From Microbulbifer variabilis (GTDB taxonomy: Bacteria; Pseudomonadota; Gammaproteobacteria; Pseudomonadales; Cellvibrionaceae), in contig NZ_JAIVKI010000005.1 in the NCBI RefSeq assembly GCF_020524905.1, forward strand, positions 124,001 to 188,000: a stretch of DNA of 64,000 nucleotides, in the 5' to 3' direction. Below, piece after piece: positions 18,105 to 28,506 of the stretch. Every line of letters begins with the position of its first letter. Within the stretch, counting starts at the first letter, position 1. The notes under the pieces are model-generated. The model saw nothing but the letters and a program-made list of their open reading frames with translations, had not been told where the DNA came from and did no database searches. Position numbers and translations under genes: made by a program.

Positions 18105-18390
18105 TGGCTGAGAGGGAACGTCGGCAATCCCTATTCCGTGCACCCAGCGTTTATCGAGTTAGATGCAAGCTTGCTTTACCGTCTCCACTGATCCCACCAA
18201 ACCTTTAAAGCGACTTTCAAAATTCCAACTGAGATAGAACCAGTGTTTTGCTGAAATGCCCAACCGCTCAAGGATAAGAGGCGCCTTTTGAGAAATGACA
18301 CCGCACTTTTTTGGGTCTAAATGCCGGCCACTCCAAACCGCTAACGCCATATAGTGATCCAGCTGAAAGGGCGCCCCTTTCGGCATATTA
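18105..18390 (-). pseudogene. Remnant of a Y1-type (RAYT-like) transposase, copy 2
   Basis: The minus strand encodes MPKGAPFQLDHYMALAVW, SGRHLDPKK and LERLGISAKHW, homologous to copies 1 and 3. A CAG codon of copy 1 is TAA here, after which the frame continues as LDKRWVHGIG, so the reading frame is broken. No catalytic domain is present. Homology to copy 1 ends upstream at nearly the same residue. Confidence 0.65.
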
Positions 18391-18564
18391 AGGCCACTTT
18401 TCCACTAAGCCCCTCATTGAGCAGTATCTTGTAAAAACACACCAGAGATTTGAAGTGTAAAGCTCTCGACTGAATAACTGCTATCCAAATAAGGACTCGG
18501 GCGTTAAGCAACTAACTCCTAAAATGCTAAGCGGCTAAATACTCCCCTTAAGCTTAACTAAAAA

Positions 18565-19503
18565 TTAATGGTCAAGTAACTCTGCATTGGTCGGGTACTT
18601 TTTAAGAAGTTCAATAAGTTTTTTAGTGCCATCCACAGGCTTTAGGCTGGCAAGCGTTCTTCGTAAAGCTCTTATCGTTGCAATATCTTTCGAGTTAAAC
18701 AAGATTTCCTCACGGCGAGTACTGCTTTTAGCTATATCCAAGGCAGGGAAAATTCGCTGTCTCGCAACTTCCTTTGACAATACTACCTCCATATTTCCCG
18801 TCCCCTTAAACTCCTCAAATATCACCTGGTCCATTCGGCTTCCGGTATCCACGAGCATCGTTGCCAGAATCGTAAGTGAGCCGCCACCTTCAATCTTCCT
18901 CGCAGCGCCAAACAGCTTTCTGGGTATCTCCATAGCCCTGGCATCTATCCCGCCAGACATCGTACGCCCCCGACCACTCTGCTGCGCATTATGTACCCGT
19001 GCAAGCCTTGTCAACGAGTCAACCACGATCATTACATCCTGGCCTTCACCAGCTTCCTTACAGGCCCTACCATGAAGTTCATTAGCTACCCTCACATGCT
19101 CTTCATAGCTTTGATCAGAAGAAGACGCATAAACTTCGGCCGGTACACTTCGCTTAAAGTCAGTAACCTCCTCTGGCCTTTCATCAATAAGCAAAGTGTA
19201 CAGCTTTATCTCGGGGTAAGCCTCCCCCACTGCTTGGCAGATATGTTTCAGGATAGTGGTTTTGCCACAGCCCGGTGGAGCCACAATCAAGCCTCGTTGC
19301 CCCTTACCAATTGGCGTAATCAAATCCATCGCCCTTACCGTAAGTTGCTGAGAACCTGACTCAAGGCGAATAGGTTCAGATGGATTAATAGCTACTCCAT
19401 TTAAGAACCGTTTCTTTGGATCAGAAGTATCCTCTTGCTTTTTATCAGCCTTCTTAGGCTCCGTATTTCTTTTTACCTTTAAGGATAATATTTTTCTGGA
19501 CAT
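18565..19503 (-). CDS. Rho-like ATPase lacking the N-terminal RNA-binding domain
   Basis: 312 aa with the motor domain of transcription termination factor Rho. P-loop VAPPGCGKTT, LLIDERPEEVTDFKR (catalytic glutamate), DSLTRLAR, the Q-loop region SGRGRTMSGGIDARAM, EEFKGTGNME, and the arginine-finger region FPALDIAKSSTRREE are all present. Normal Rho (about 420 aa) has about 130 N-terminal residues with the OB-fold that binds rut RNA. Here they are replaced by a ~40-residue Lys-rich leader. The ATG at 19503 has an AAAGAG site; an upstream start at 19524 lacks one. It is therefore a paralogue or competitor rather than the housekeeping Rho. It lies in the accessory island between transposase remnants. 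The role is unknown; interference with or modulation of Rho is speculation. Confidence 0.8.
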   Translation of the reverse strand: MSRKILSLKVKRNTEPKKADKKQEDTSDPKKRFLNGVAINPSEPIRLESGSQQLTVRAMDLITPIGKGQRGLIVAPPGCGKTTILKHICQAVGEAYPEIKLYTLLIDERPEEVTDFKRSVPAEVYASSSDQSYEEHVRVANELHGRACKEAGEGQDVMIVVDSLTRLARVHNAQQSGRGRTMSGGIDARAMEIPRKLFGAARKIEGGGSLTILATMLVDTGSRMDQVIFEEFKGTGNMEVVLSKEVARQRIFPALDIAKSSTRREEILFNSKDIATIRALRRTLASLKPVDGTKKLIELLKKYPTNAELLDH

Positions 19504-19761
19504 AATATGCTCTTTACAAATCATTCGAGACCGGGAAGATTATTATTGATTGTCGATGGCTGGACAAAAGATTAGTACTCCCCAAAACTGGATACTATAG
19601 CCAGAATTTGCAGCTATGCGATTACCTTTCCGAACCCAAGACAGATAATTAATCCTATCAAAACCTGAGAACACCAATTAACGTCAGTCGTAACCTTTGA
19701 AACACCAATCAGAAGGTTGAAAAAAATGAATAATCGTTTCTGATTGAGGGTGCACACTACT

Positions 19762-20300
19762 AGGACACCCACAGATTGAAAGGTGAAACCGGAAATAGTA
19801 CAGGCTTTCCACCTTAACAGCCATCTCTCCTGGTCCGGTTCGGACGAGGTGAAATGCTGAAAAATTATGCTTTAGGTTTGAAAATTGGGTGATTTTTGTC
19901 CAAATCGGAAGGAGTAGCATCGAAAGGCCAGGAGGAATTTAGTGAGATATTACCGAAAGGAAATGTTGGCAGTCGCCTATGCCATGTACCCAGTGTTTTG
20001 CTGAGATGCCCAGCCGTTCAAGGATAAGGGTCGTCTTTTGAGAAATGGCACCGTGCTTTTTGGGGCTAAATGCCGGCCACTCCAATCTACAAGCGCTAAA
20101 TAGTGATCCAGCTGAAAGGGCAACCCTTTCTGCATATTAAGGCTCTCGCCGCCCACAAACGGGGATAAGTCTTTGGGTTGCTCACATTAGGCTGCCGCAC
20201 GAATCCCCTGTTGAATTAAAGTGTAATCAGACTATTCAGGCATCTTGACGATATAGGCACGGATCAGGTTGAGGTCTACATGGGCCATATATTGGGTATC
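19762..20300 (-). pseudogene. Remnant of a Y1-type (RAYT-like) transposase, copy 3 (longest)
   Basis: Minus-strand reading from about 20300 gives YMAHVDLNLIRA, a variant of the AYVDLNPIRA motif of Y1 transposases, then stop, SDYTLIQQGIRA, stop, QPKDLSPFVGGE, MQKGLPFQLDHYLALVDW and SGRHLAPK followed by a frameshift. Two in-frame stops and a frameshift show decay. Relative to copy 1 it lacks the segment between two CCAG tetramers, a deletion between short direct repeats. The 3' flank (19762-19940) matches that of copy 1. This copy reveals what the shorter ones are. Confidence 0.65.
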
Positions 20301-20303
20301 CAG

Positions 20304-20808
20304 AATCGTGGCTAGCGAGTTGGTCCTAATTATGAGTCAGCGGTCACGCTGACAGCTTCACAGCAGCAAGCTAAAATGACCATATAGTACAGATAAGAAT
20401 AATACCCCAAATACATTTAATGTTTGTGAGAGCATTATTACTTTAATATGCAATAGGCAACCCCCGACGCAAGGGTCAAAACAGTGGCCAACGTTGATAG
20501 GTGAATAAAACTCTGCAACTGACTTAGCGGCGTCAAACTGGCTTGTTGCCCCAGTCGACATAGACTTTACCTGCATAAGCATCGAATTCCATAGGGGAAA
20601 CTCGATGCCTTTTGATGGTGTTTTTGATTTCATCCACAGGCTGAAATGAAGGGTTAAAATTGGCATAGACCTTTCAGATAAATTCAAAATTTTAGTACAA
20701 ATTAGCGAGTTTCAACTAATTTTTTAGGTTAAGGCTATTATTATATTGTACATCAAGCTTTAAGGCTCTGGTTCCAATGGCAATATTTTATATACAGAGA
20801 AAACCACT
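20304..20808. other. Non-coding stretch with a fragment of repeat module M and possible gene debris
   Basis: 20304-20385 aligns with module M1 (GTGGCTAG ... TTATGAGTCAGCG ... CAGATAAGA). Further right, the minus strand between about 20690 and 20560 reads NFNPSFQPVDEIKNTIK and FDAYAGKVYVDWGNKPV before a stop. This looks like protein debris, but I cannot name it. The rest is AT-rich with no gene seen up to the DUF6629 start. Confidence 0.35.
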
Positions 20809-21489
20809 ATGTGTTTTTCAGCCACAGCATCATTCGGATCAGCAGCACTGCTTCTTGTCGGCGGTGCTTTGTGTACAACACATACCATAAAAAATGATAA
20901 AACCTATTTATTGCTCGCGATTACCCCTCTCCTTTTTGCGTTACAACAAGCGAGTGAAGGTGCGGTATGGATTGGGCACAACGAAAACTTAATGTCACTT
21001 ACGACAGCATCTTCTATTTTATTTTTATTTTTTGCTCTATTTTTTTGGCTTACTTGGATACCTATCGTAGCCTATAGTCTTGAAACAAAAAAATGGAAAA
21101 GAATTCTTTTTATCATATTAATCATTATAGGCTTTATTTTTGGCTTATATCTTTGGATACCCGTCCTATTAGAAACAGGACCAAGACACTTAATAAAAAC
21201 GAGCATTTGTGGGCATAGCCTTTGTTATATCATGTCCGATGACAACTTGTTTTCCATTAAGGCAGGACATGTCATTTATTCCTCACTTGGTTTTTTATTT
21301 TTATTGTCAAGCAATATAATATTTAGAAAGTTTTGGGCACTTGTCATGTTACTCGGTGTCATCACCTACTTTACTCAGCGTGAAGCATGGGTATCAACCT
21401 GGTGTTTCTTTGCTGCGATATCGACTTTATGGATTTATTTTCTGTTAAAAAAAGATCACAAATTAAAGCTGAAAAAACAAGCACCATGA
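20809..21489 (+). CDS. DUF6629-type integral membrane protein
   Basis: 226 aa with about seven hydrophobic segments and the characteristic start MCFSATASFGSAALLL, followed by a FALQQASEGAVW block. Both are hallmarks of a small family of bacterial membrane proteins of unknown function (DUF6629). Lysine-rich termini and the segment pattern put it in the inner membrane. It is AT-rich and has only a weak binding site upstream of the ATG. It stands alone after the transposase debris, so it belongs to the island. No function can be assigned. Confidence 0.7.
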   Translation: MCFSATASFGSAALLLVGGALCTTHTIKNDKTYLLLAITPLLFALQQASEGAVWIGHNENLMSLTTASSILFLFFALFFWLTWIPIVAYSLETKKWKRILFIILIIIGFIFGLYLWIPVLLETGPRHLIKTSICGHSLCYIMSDDNLFSIKAGHVIYSSLGFLFLLSSNIIFRKFWALVMLLGVITYFTQREAWVSTWCFFAAISTLWIYFLLKKDHKLKLKKQAP

Positions 21490-21629
21490 TTGTAGTGGCA
21501 AAGTTAATTGGGGTGCTAATTTTAAGGATTAAGACCTCCCCACATTTAGTAGCCCCCTGAATAGTTGGGTTTCGACCTAACATGGATGTGTACCTTGGCT
21601 AAGAAGAGAACTTAGGCGTATACGAAACT

Positions 21630-22049
21630 TTGATTTGTCCCTTCAGCGAGTTTTCATTTCAAGTTTCTCTCGTTTCAAAAGATAATTCCATTCATCATAT
21701 CAATCGCATTATTGATGATCATCCAGTGAAGATAAACCTTCCTGAAAAATACATTGCAATTGGTATCTTATTATCAATACTAGAAATCACTCATAGCCCA
21801 ATATACGCACTGAACGCCGAGGCTGATGGTACAATCGGAATTGGACCAGCTTATTTTACAATTGGATATCGATACTATTCCGCTGAGCATTGTGATGCTG
21901 AAATAGACGAGATCTTAATACTCATGAGTGGGGAATATACGTCTTTCTGGAGAAGCAAACTCTTCTCTCGAGTTACAGGTTCTTGCAGAACAGCAAAAAA
22001 TTGGGGTGGTATTTTAGGACTACGCCCTCTTCCTACATCTTACCGCTAA
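21630..22049 (+). CDS. Uncertain hypothetical ORF or gene remnant
   Basis: 139-codon frame beginning with TTG and without a clear binding site. An in-frame ATG at 21582 is separated from it by a TAA at 21600, so this may be the 3' part of a broken gene. I recognise no domain; the middle region (IAIGILLSILEITHSP) is mildly hydrophobic. It may be non-coding. Confidence 0.25.
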   Translation: MICPFSEFSFQVSLVSKDNSIHHINRIIDDHPVKINLPEKYIAIGILLSILEITHSPIYALNAEADGTIGIGPAYFTIGYRYYSAEHCDAEIDEILILMSGEYTSFWRSKLFSRVTGSCRTAKNWGGILGLRPLPTSYR

Positions 22050-22437
22050 ACAGAATATTGCCTTCGGTATGCAGTCAATGCCGAATCCCGCACTTAGTTG
22101 TTACTACAGTTTGTGCGCTTGGAGGGCTTCGGGCAGCAGTACCCCCAGCTATCAGAACAAAGCGGGCGTTTCAGAGCCCGCCAGGGCTGTGTGCTCCTCG
22201 CCTCTTCGCCAATTAATGAAGCGGTTCAACAAAATCACCGGCATCAATTCCACCAGGACAATCAATAAAGTCCCCAGGGCCGAACGTTACAACATCTCAT
22301 CAGGAGCAAATTGATTTGAGAATTATTCTCATTAGGGTTGGCCGCATTGTCAGCTCGATAGCCTGTCCCTCCTTTGTCGGCAAAGTCGCAGAATCCCACC
22401 TATGCTTAGACTCAAGCCAGCCACTCGCAGAGGCCCT
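22050..22437. other. Intergenic region at the right edge of the island
   Basis: No gene supported. A GCGGGC / GCCCGC hairpin at 22162-22181 lacks a U-tract. Base composition returns to the GC-richer core pattern within this stretch, so the island boundary lies about here. Confidence 0.35.
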
Positions 22438-22881
22438 ATGTACTACTTTATTTTGCCACTCTCATTGGTTGTTGCCCTTTCTGGGTGCGGCCGTCAGGGC
22501 GAGTATCATAAGTCACAGCAATCGGATAGCACAGCAGTCGCAGGCCAAACAGCCAGTGATGCAATGAAGCAACCAATTACGCAAAGTGCGAACAGCTCTA
22601 CGGAGGATTCTCCCAACCAGGCCCAGACTTCCGCTAACGGTAGTGAAACAATTTGTACACCGGGATGGTTTACCTGGGTACAACGACAAGTTACTGCCCA
22701 GCAGGATGGCGATCTCAAAGAGATGTATCCATCAGGCCTTCCCCCTATTGGCAGTGCAGAATGGTTTGATGCGATCACCAAGTTAACAGGCGGTAATATG
22801 GCCGATGTGAAGCCAGGCAGCCCAGAATGGTGCCTGGAAATTCAGAAACGCCTGAGTCAATCCAGCGGTCAGGACATGTAG
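22438..22881 (+). CDS. Small putative lipoprotein
   Basis: 147 aa from the ATG at 22438, which has AGAGG about 6 nt upstream; an earlier in-frame ATG would place 12 charged residues before the signal peptide. The signal sequence ends in the lipobox LSGC with Cys17. Then comes a Ser/Gln/Thr-rich linker (about 20-80) and a conserved-looking C-terminal part with CTPGWFTWVQRQV and WCLEIQKRL. The two cysteines may pair. It is probably an outer-membrane-anchored periplasmic protein of unknown function. Confidence 0.65.
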   Translation: MYYFILPLSLVVALSGCGRQGEYHKSQQSDSTAVAGQTASDAMKQPITQSANSSTEDSPNQAQTSANGSETICTPGWFTWVQRQVTAQQDGDLKEMYPSGLPPIGSAEWFDAITKLTGGNMADVKPGSPEWCLEIQKRLSQSSGQDM

Positions 22882-22982
22882 TGTTATCTATAAGCCTATA
22901 GGCCCTTTCTAAGGCTTAAATGATGTGAACCTTTGTTGCCCGGCCAATATTTGAACCGGGCCCATAAGCGAGGTAGTTCAAA

Positions 22983-23249
22983 ATGAAGTTCTTCAGCAGT
23001 ATGTTGCTGGCAATAATCGCCGTGGCTACACTACAAACCGCCATCGCCGATGAAAAACCCCCTCCCGGCGCCATGGCTCTTTCGATGGTACTCACCAAAC
23101 TTGAGCAACAGGGTTATACCCCTGTCGTTGAGGTGGATTTGGAAAAGGGGCGCTGGAAAGTTGAAGCCTATAAAGGTGATCAGAAGCACGACCTGGTGGT
23201 TGACCCAAACTCTGCTGAGATCATATCCGACGAACCTGACAGCGGCTAA
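22983..23249 (+). CDS. Secreted PepSY-domain protein
   Basis: 88 aa with a signal peptide (cleavage near AIA-DE, residue 22) followed by a single PepSY-like fold. The pattern LTKLEQQGYTPVVEVDLEKG, then RWKVEAYK, HDLVVDP and EIISDE is the helix-strand-strand layout of PepSY_2 proteins. Such periplasmic proteins are thought to inhibit peptidases or sense envelope state. A second, similar protein lies 1.8 kb downstream beyond the aldehyde dehydrogenase. Confidence 0.75.
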   Translation: MKFFSSMLLAIIAVATLQTAIADEKPPPGAMALSMVLTKLEQQGYTPVVEVDLEKGRWKVEAYKGDQKHDLVVDPNSAEIISDEPDSG

Positions 23250-23457
23250 TACGTGTAATCCTCAACCATTTCCCCTAGCCCTTATTACCCTGGCGTAGGG
23301 ATGCGCCGGTGTAGTCCTTAATACTTCACAGTTTTTACACCTGTGGTTGTAACTCACGTAACCGTAGTGATTTTGTCTATCCGCTGACGTAATTGGTCAA
23401 TCTCCGCTGAGATGAATGGGTTAGTCTGGTCTAAGACAAACGCCCAAGGATAATAAT

Positions 23458-24903
23458 ATGACCATCCAGACCCTCACCCGGCAGGATGCAGACAAGGCGC
23501 TTCTCCAGAACCAGCTAGACAGCCAGCGCCGAGCCCATCATGCCAATCCCGTTCCCAGCTATCAGCAGCGGGTGCAAGACCTCAAAACCCTGGCACGAAT
23601 GCTACGTGAACAGCAGGAAGCCATCGTAGAAGCCATATGCTGTGACTACGGCAATCGCTCGCGGGAGGAAACACTGCTGCTGGAAATATATCCTGCACTT
23701 GCCGGCATCAAGGATGCGATCAAGAACGTCAGGAAATGGATGAAACCCAGAAGACGTCATATCGACTTCAAGGCCTACCCCCTATCAAAAAATACGGTAG
23801 TTCCCCAACCCCTGGGGGTAGTCGGAGTAATAGTGCCTTGGAACTTTCCGATTAATCTGAGCATTTCCCCGCTGACCAATATCTTTGCCGCCGGCAATCA
23901 CGCAATGGTCAAAATGTCGACCAACTCTTGCCGGCTGGCTGAATTGTTAAAAGAGGTCAGCCCAAAGTATTTTCCCGAAGAGAAGCTTTCCTTTATTGCT
24001 GACTACGGCGAAATAGGCCCACTTTTCTCTAGCCTGAAATTTGACCACCTGATTTTCACCGGCTCCAGCACCACAGGTCGAGCCGTGATGCGCTCCTGCG
24101 CAGAAAATCTTACTCCAGTCACACTGGAGTTAGGTGGAAAATCACCGGCTATCATCGCCCCAGATTTTCCCATCGAAAAAGCCGCGGAGCGTCTTATCCA
24201 TTGGAAAATGGTCAATGCGGGTCAGATATGTGTCAATGTGGATTACCTCTTCGTACCTGAAGACCAGCTGGATAATTTTATCGCCCATGCGGGCCGGTTA
24301 ATTAAAAAACACTTTCCAAACTGGCAAAGTCCTGACTACACCTCCATTATCGACAGTCCCGCCTACCAGCGCCTGTGGAAAACCCTCGATGATGCCGTCG
24401 CCAAGGGAGCTAAGGTTTATGATCTGAGCGAGGGGGAGCTCAAGCGGAACGACAGCCTGAGAAAATTCCCCCCCCACCTGTTGGTCAACGTAAACAAAGA
24501 TATGCTGGTAATGCAGCGGGAAATCTTTGGGCCTCTCCTGCCGATTATGACCTATTCCAGGCCCGAAGAGGTTATAGACTATATCAATGCCCAGCCACGG
24601 CCACTGGCAATTTATCCCTACACTAACGATAAGAACCTGCAAAATCGCTATATTGAGCAGATTATGTCTGGCGGTGTGTCGATTAATAACTGCGTGTTAC
24701 ATGTTGGTCAGCACGATATTCCATTTGGCGGTGTTGGAGAGAGTGGTATGGGGCACTACCACGGTTACGAAGGGTTCCTCACCTTCTCCAAACTGAGGCC
24801 AATTTATCAACAGGGACCTATCGATTTACTGAGGTTAATGCGTCCCCCCTATGGAAAATTTTCTAACAAACTATTAAATTTTATGCTCAAAATGACTCAA
24901 TAA
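23458..24903 (+). CDS. Class 3-like aldehyde dehydrogenase (coniferyl aldehyde dehydrogenase type)
   Basis: 481-aa NAD(P)-dependent aldehyde dehydrogenase. VPWNFPINLSISPL gives the coenzyme-site Asn. FTGSSTTGRAVM is the Rossmann loop, LELGGKSPAII carries the general-base Glu, and NAGQICVNVDY carries the catalytic Cys. EIFGPLLP and the C-terminal FGGVGESGMGHYHG complete the family signature. The overall pattern resembles coniferyl aldehyde dehydrogenases (CalB) and class 3 ALDHs; the natural substrate is not determinable. RBS AAGGAT precedes the ATG. A strong terminator follows. A related enzyme is encoded at 38583. Confidence 0.88.
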   Translation: MTIQTLTRQDADKALLQNQLDSQRRAHHANPVPSYQQRVQDLKTLARMLREQQEAIVEAICCDYGNRSREETLLLEIYPALAGIKDAIKNVRKWMKPRRRHIDFKAYPLSKNTVVPQPLGVVGVIVPWNFPINLSISPLTNIFAAGNHAMVKMSTNSCRLAELLKEVSPKYFPEEKLSFIADYGEIGPLFSSLKFDHLIFTGSSTTGRAVMRSCAENLTPVTLELGGKSPAIIAPDFPIEKAAERLIHWKMVNAGQICVNVDYLFVPEDQLDNFIAHAGRLIKKHFPNWQSPDYTSIIDSPAYQRLWKTLDDAVAKGAKVYDLSEGELKRNDSLRKFPPHLLVNVNKDMLVMQREIFGPLLPIMTYSRPEEVIDYINAQPRPLAIYPYTNDKNLQNRYIEQIMSGGVSINNCVLHVGQHDIPFGGVGESGMGHYHGYEGFLTFSKLRPIYQQGPIDLLRLMRPPYGKFSNKLLNFMLKMTQ

Positions 24904-24946
24904 AACTAGGCACTAACTGTTTGCGAGCAGTCAAAACCCTTTCCTA

Positions 24947-24986
24947 AAAAATTAACCCGGCGAGCCTTCTCGCCGGGTTAATTTTT
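24947..24986. terminator. Strong bidirectional terminator after the aldehyde dehydrogenase
   Basis: Perfect 18-bp inverted repeat (left arm 24947-24964, right arm 24969-24986, loop CCTT) with A5 on the left and T5 on the right. Confidence 0.9.
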
Positions 24987-25078
24987 AGTTCCTTCGGATA
25001 TTCCATTAAAATCACTGGCGTAATGATCGTCCTCTGTCCACACTAAAAACATGGCTTGGTTGTAGTGTGGAGCCTTGT

Positions 25079-25384
25079 GTGAGTTTTATTGTAACGATCA
25101 TGCTCGTTAGTAATTTGACAAACCCTATTCCCCCAGGGCTGGACCCAAACAAGCCAGCCCCCATCTACGATAGCCCGGACCTCTATGAGGCCACCCCTTC
25201 GGTGATCGCACTCGATCCCTCCACTATTCGCTCAAAACTCTACAATTTGGGGTTTAAACCAATTACCAGCATGCACTTTGTTGGTGGCCGCTGGAAGATT
25301 CAAGCGGTTTACCAGGGGGAACTCAGAGCCCTGGAGGTGAATCCAGACAATGGAATTATTATTGCGGATCGCCCAGCTAAATAG
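25079..25384 (+). CDS. Small PepSY-like protein
   Basis: 101 aa from the GTG at 25079, chosen because GGAG at 25069-25072 lies 6 nt upstream. A short hydrophobic leader FIVTIMLVSNL is followed by a Pro-rich stretch and a PepSY-like fold: RSKLYNLGFKPITSMHFVGG, RWKIQAVYQ, LRALEVNP and IIIADRP. The same strand pattern occurs in the secreted PepSY protein at 22983. It is probably periplasmic or membrane-anchored. The function is unknown. Confidence 0.6.
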   Translation: MSFIVTIMLVSNLTNPIPPGLDPNKPAPIYDSPDLYEATPSVIALDPSTIRSKLYNLGFKPITSMHFVGGRWKIQAVYQGELRALEVNPDNGIIIADRPAK

Positions 25385-25410
25385 GCAATATGAGAATTCC
25401 AAAGGAGCCA

Positions 25411-26295
25411 ATGAAAAAAGGGAAGATACTAATACTCGGAGCCGGCTCAATTGGATCATACTTAGCAGCTAAATTTTTTCATGCAAATTATCATGTAGAT
25501 GTTATAGGAAGGAAGGCTGACAGGATTGGAGAACGACTTTACATCAATAACAAGAAATTTGACTTTCCACTCACCTCAAGTGAGATCAATGTACAGTTGA
25601 CCTATGACTTTATTTTCTTAACGTGCAAGATCTTTGATCTTAAGAAAAATTTGCACAACTTAAAGAAAAGAAGCCCAAAGTCAAAAATTATTATTTTACT
25701 GCAAAACTGCCTCTATGATATTTCAGAACTTGAACGCATTTATAATCAAGATCTAACTAGTATCCTAGTGTATGACGGTTTTAATTTAACCGACAACAAG
25801 CTGAAACATACCAAAGGTTCTGGATTTCTTATTGGGAGTGACAAGCACTCAGAAAACTTACTTCACCTATTTAAAGACTCATATATAGAAATTAAAACAA
25901 CCGATAACATACTGCAGCACCGGATTGAAAAAGCCATTTATAACTGTGCAATAAATATATTTTCTGCGACTTATTCAAAAACTGTTAGGGAGCTGTTCGC
26001 CGACGAAAAAATCTCTGAACGCATGCAAAAAATTCTCTATGAATCCCATGAAGTTCTCTCACAAGAAATGGAAATTTCTCAAGATAAAGAAGTGATGTGG
26101 GATAATCTACACCGACTCGCCAGCAATCTGGACCACTATGCATCAACCTACCAGGATGTCAGGGAAAACAAAGTTACAGAGCTTGCCTTTTTGAATGGTT
26201 TTATTATTGATTTGGGACGTAAGGTGGGCGTAGCCACCCCTCTCAATATTGAAGCTGTGGATAACTTCAAGAAAAAATATCCGAACTTATACTAA
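25411..26295 (+). CDS. Ketopantoate reductase (PanE/ApbA) family protein
   Basis: 294 aa. N-terminal Rossmann domain with ILILGAGSIGSYLAAKF (GxGxxG at about residues 8-13), VIGRKADRI at the second strand, and LQNCL, the equivalent of the conserved QNG. The C-terminal helical half contains EKAIYNCAIN (catalytic-type Lys) and ends near PLNIEAVDNFKK. AAAGGAG lies only 3 nt before this ATG; an ATG at 25390 with a poor site is the alternative. The gene is far AT-richer than its neighbours, suggesting transfer. The family reduces 2-dehydropantoate, but divergent members act on other keto acids. Confidence 0.75.
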   Translation: MKKGKILILGAGSIGSYLAAKFFHANYHVDVIGRKADRIGERLYINNKKFDFPLTSSEINVQLTYDFIFLTCKIFDLKKNLHNLKKRSPKSKIIILLQNCLYDISELERIYNQDLTSILVYDGFNLTDNKLKHTKGSGFLIGSDKHSENLLHLFKDSYIEIKTTDNILQHRIEKAIYNCAINIFSATYSKTVRELFADEKISERMQKILYESHEVLSQEMEISQDKEVMWDNLHRLASNLDHYASTYQDVRENKVTELAFLNGFIIDLGRKVGVATPLNIEAVDNFKKKYPNLY

Positions 26296-26351
26296 GGTGA
26301 AAATCTACTCTGGGGTATCCCAAAGACCAACCTAACCCAAAGGTTCGCATA

Positions 26352-26381
26352 AAAAAAGCCCCGCTAATGCGAGGCTTTTTT
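26352..26381. terminator. Bidirectional terminator between the reductase and groEL
   Basis: AAAAAAGCC / GGCTTTTTT arms with inner CGC / GCG pairs, one C-A mismatch and a TAAT loop. It serves groEL on the minus strand and the reductase gene on the plus strand. Confidence 0.85.
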
Positions 26382-26400
26382 GGTAGGCTTAAAGGCCGGC

Positions 26401-28053
<1,653 letters not shown>

Positions 28054-28089
28054 TCAAATTCTTTGTGCGAGTAACGTTGGATGCTTAAA

Positions 28090-28383
28090 TTAGCCTTCCA
28101 ACACGCCGTAGATGTCACCTTCGTTCATGATGATCAGCTCTTCGCCGTTCATCTTGAGGGTATTGCTGTCGGCATAGCGACCGAAAACAACAGTGTCACC
28201 CACCTTGACTGACAGTGCGCGAACATCGCCATTGTCCAGCAGTTTGCCCTCACCCACGGCTACCACTTCGCCTTGGTTCGGCTTTTCCTTGGCAGCACCC
28301 GGCAGTACGATACCGCCAGCTGACATCGCTTCTTCTTCCTTACGGCGTACTACGACGCGGTCGTGTAAAGGACGAATTTTCAT
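28090..28383 (-). CDS. groES: Co-chaperonin GroES
   Basis: 97 aa, exactly the usual size from the ATG at 28383; GGAG lies about 9 nt upstream, and an in-frame start five codons earlier is less likely. Family blocks: [14 protein letters not shown], the mobile loop [20 protein letters not shown] that docks onto GroEL, and the C-terminal [13 protein letters not shown]. Transcribed with groEL from a heat-shock-type promoter at 28507-28534. Confidence 0.97.
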   Translation of the reverse strand: MKIRPLHDRVVVRRKEEEAMSAGGIVLPGAAKEKPNQGEVVAVGEGKLLDNGDVRALSVKVGDTVVFGRYADSNTLKMNGEELIIMNEGDIYGVLEG

Positions 28384-28506
28384 GGATAAGTTCTCCATTG
28401 AGTCGTTTTTTAAGGTTTTTCAACATCGGCGGTACCAGCCCTATGGACCAGTAACCTCACCCCTCCCTGGTTATCAGGGGCGGGGCTTAATTCAGAGTTG
28501 ATCCCT

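Noticed and set aside
20358..20687. 109-codon minus-strand ORF as an intact gene
   Set aside because: The protein-like signal (AGKVYVDWGNK) is in a different frame from this ORF, so the ORF is debris rather than a gene.
22316..22567. Hydrophobic 83-codon frame overlapping the lipoprotein gene
   Set aside because: Overlaps the lipoprotein start in another frame; the lipoprotein has a clear lipobox and binding site.
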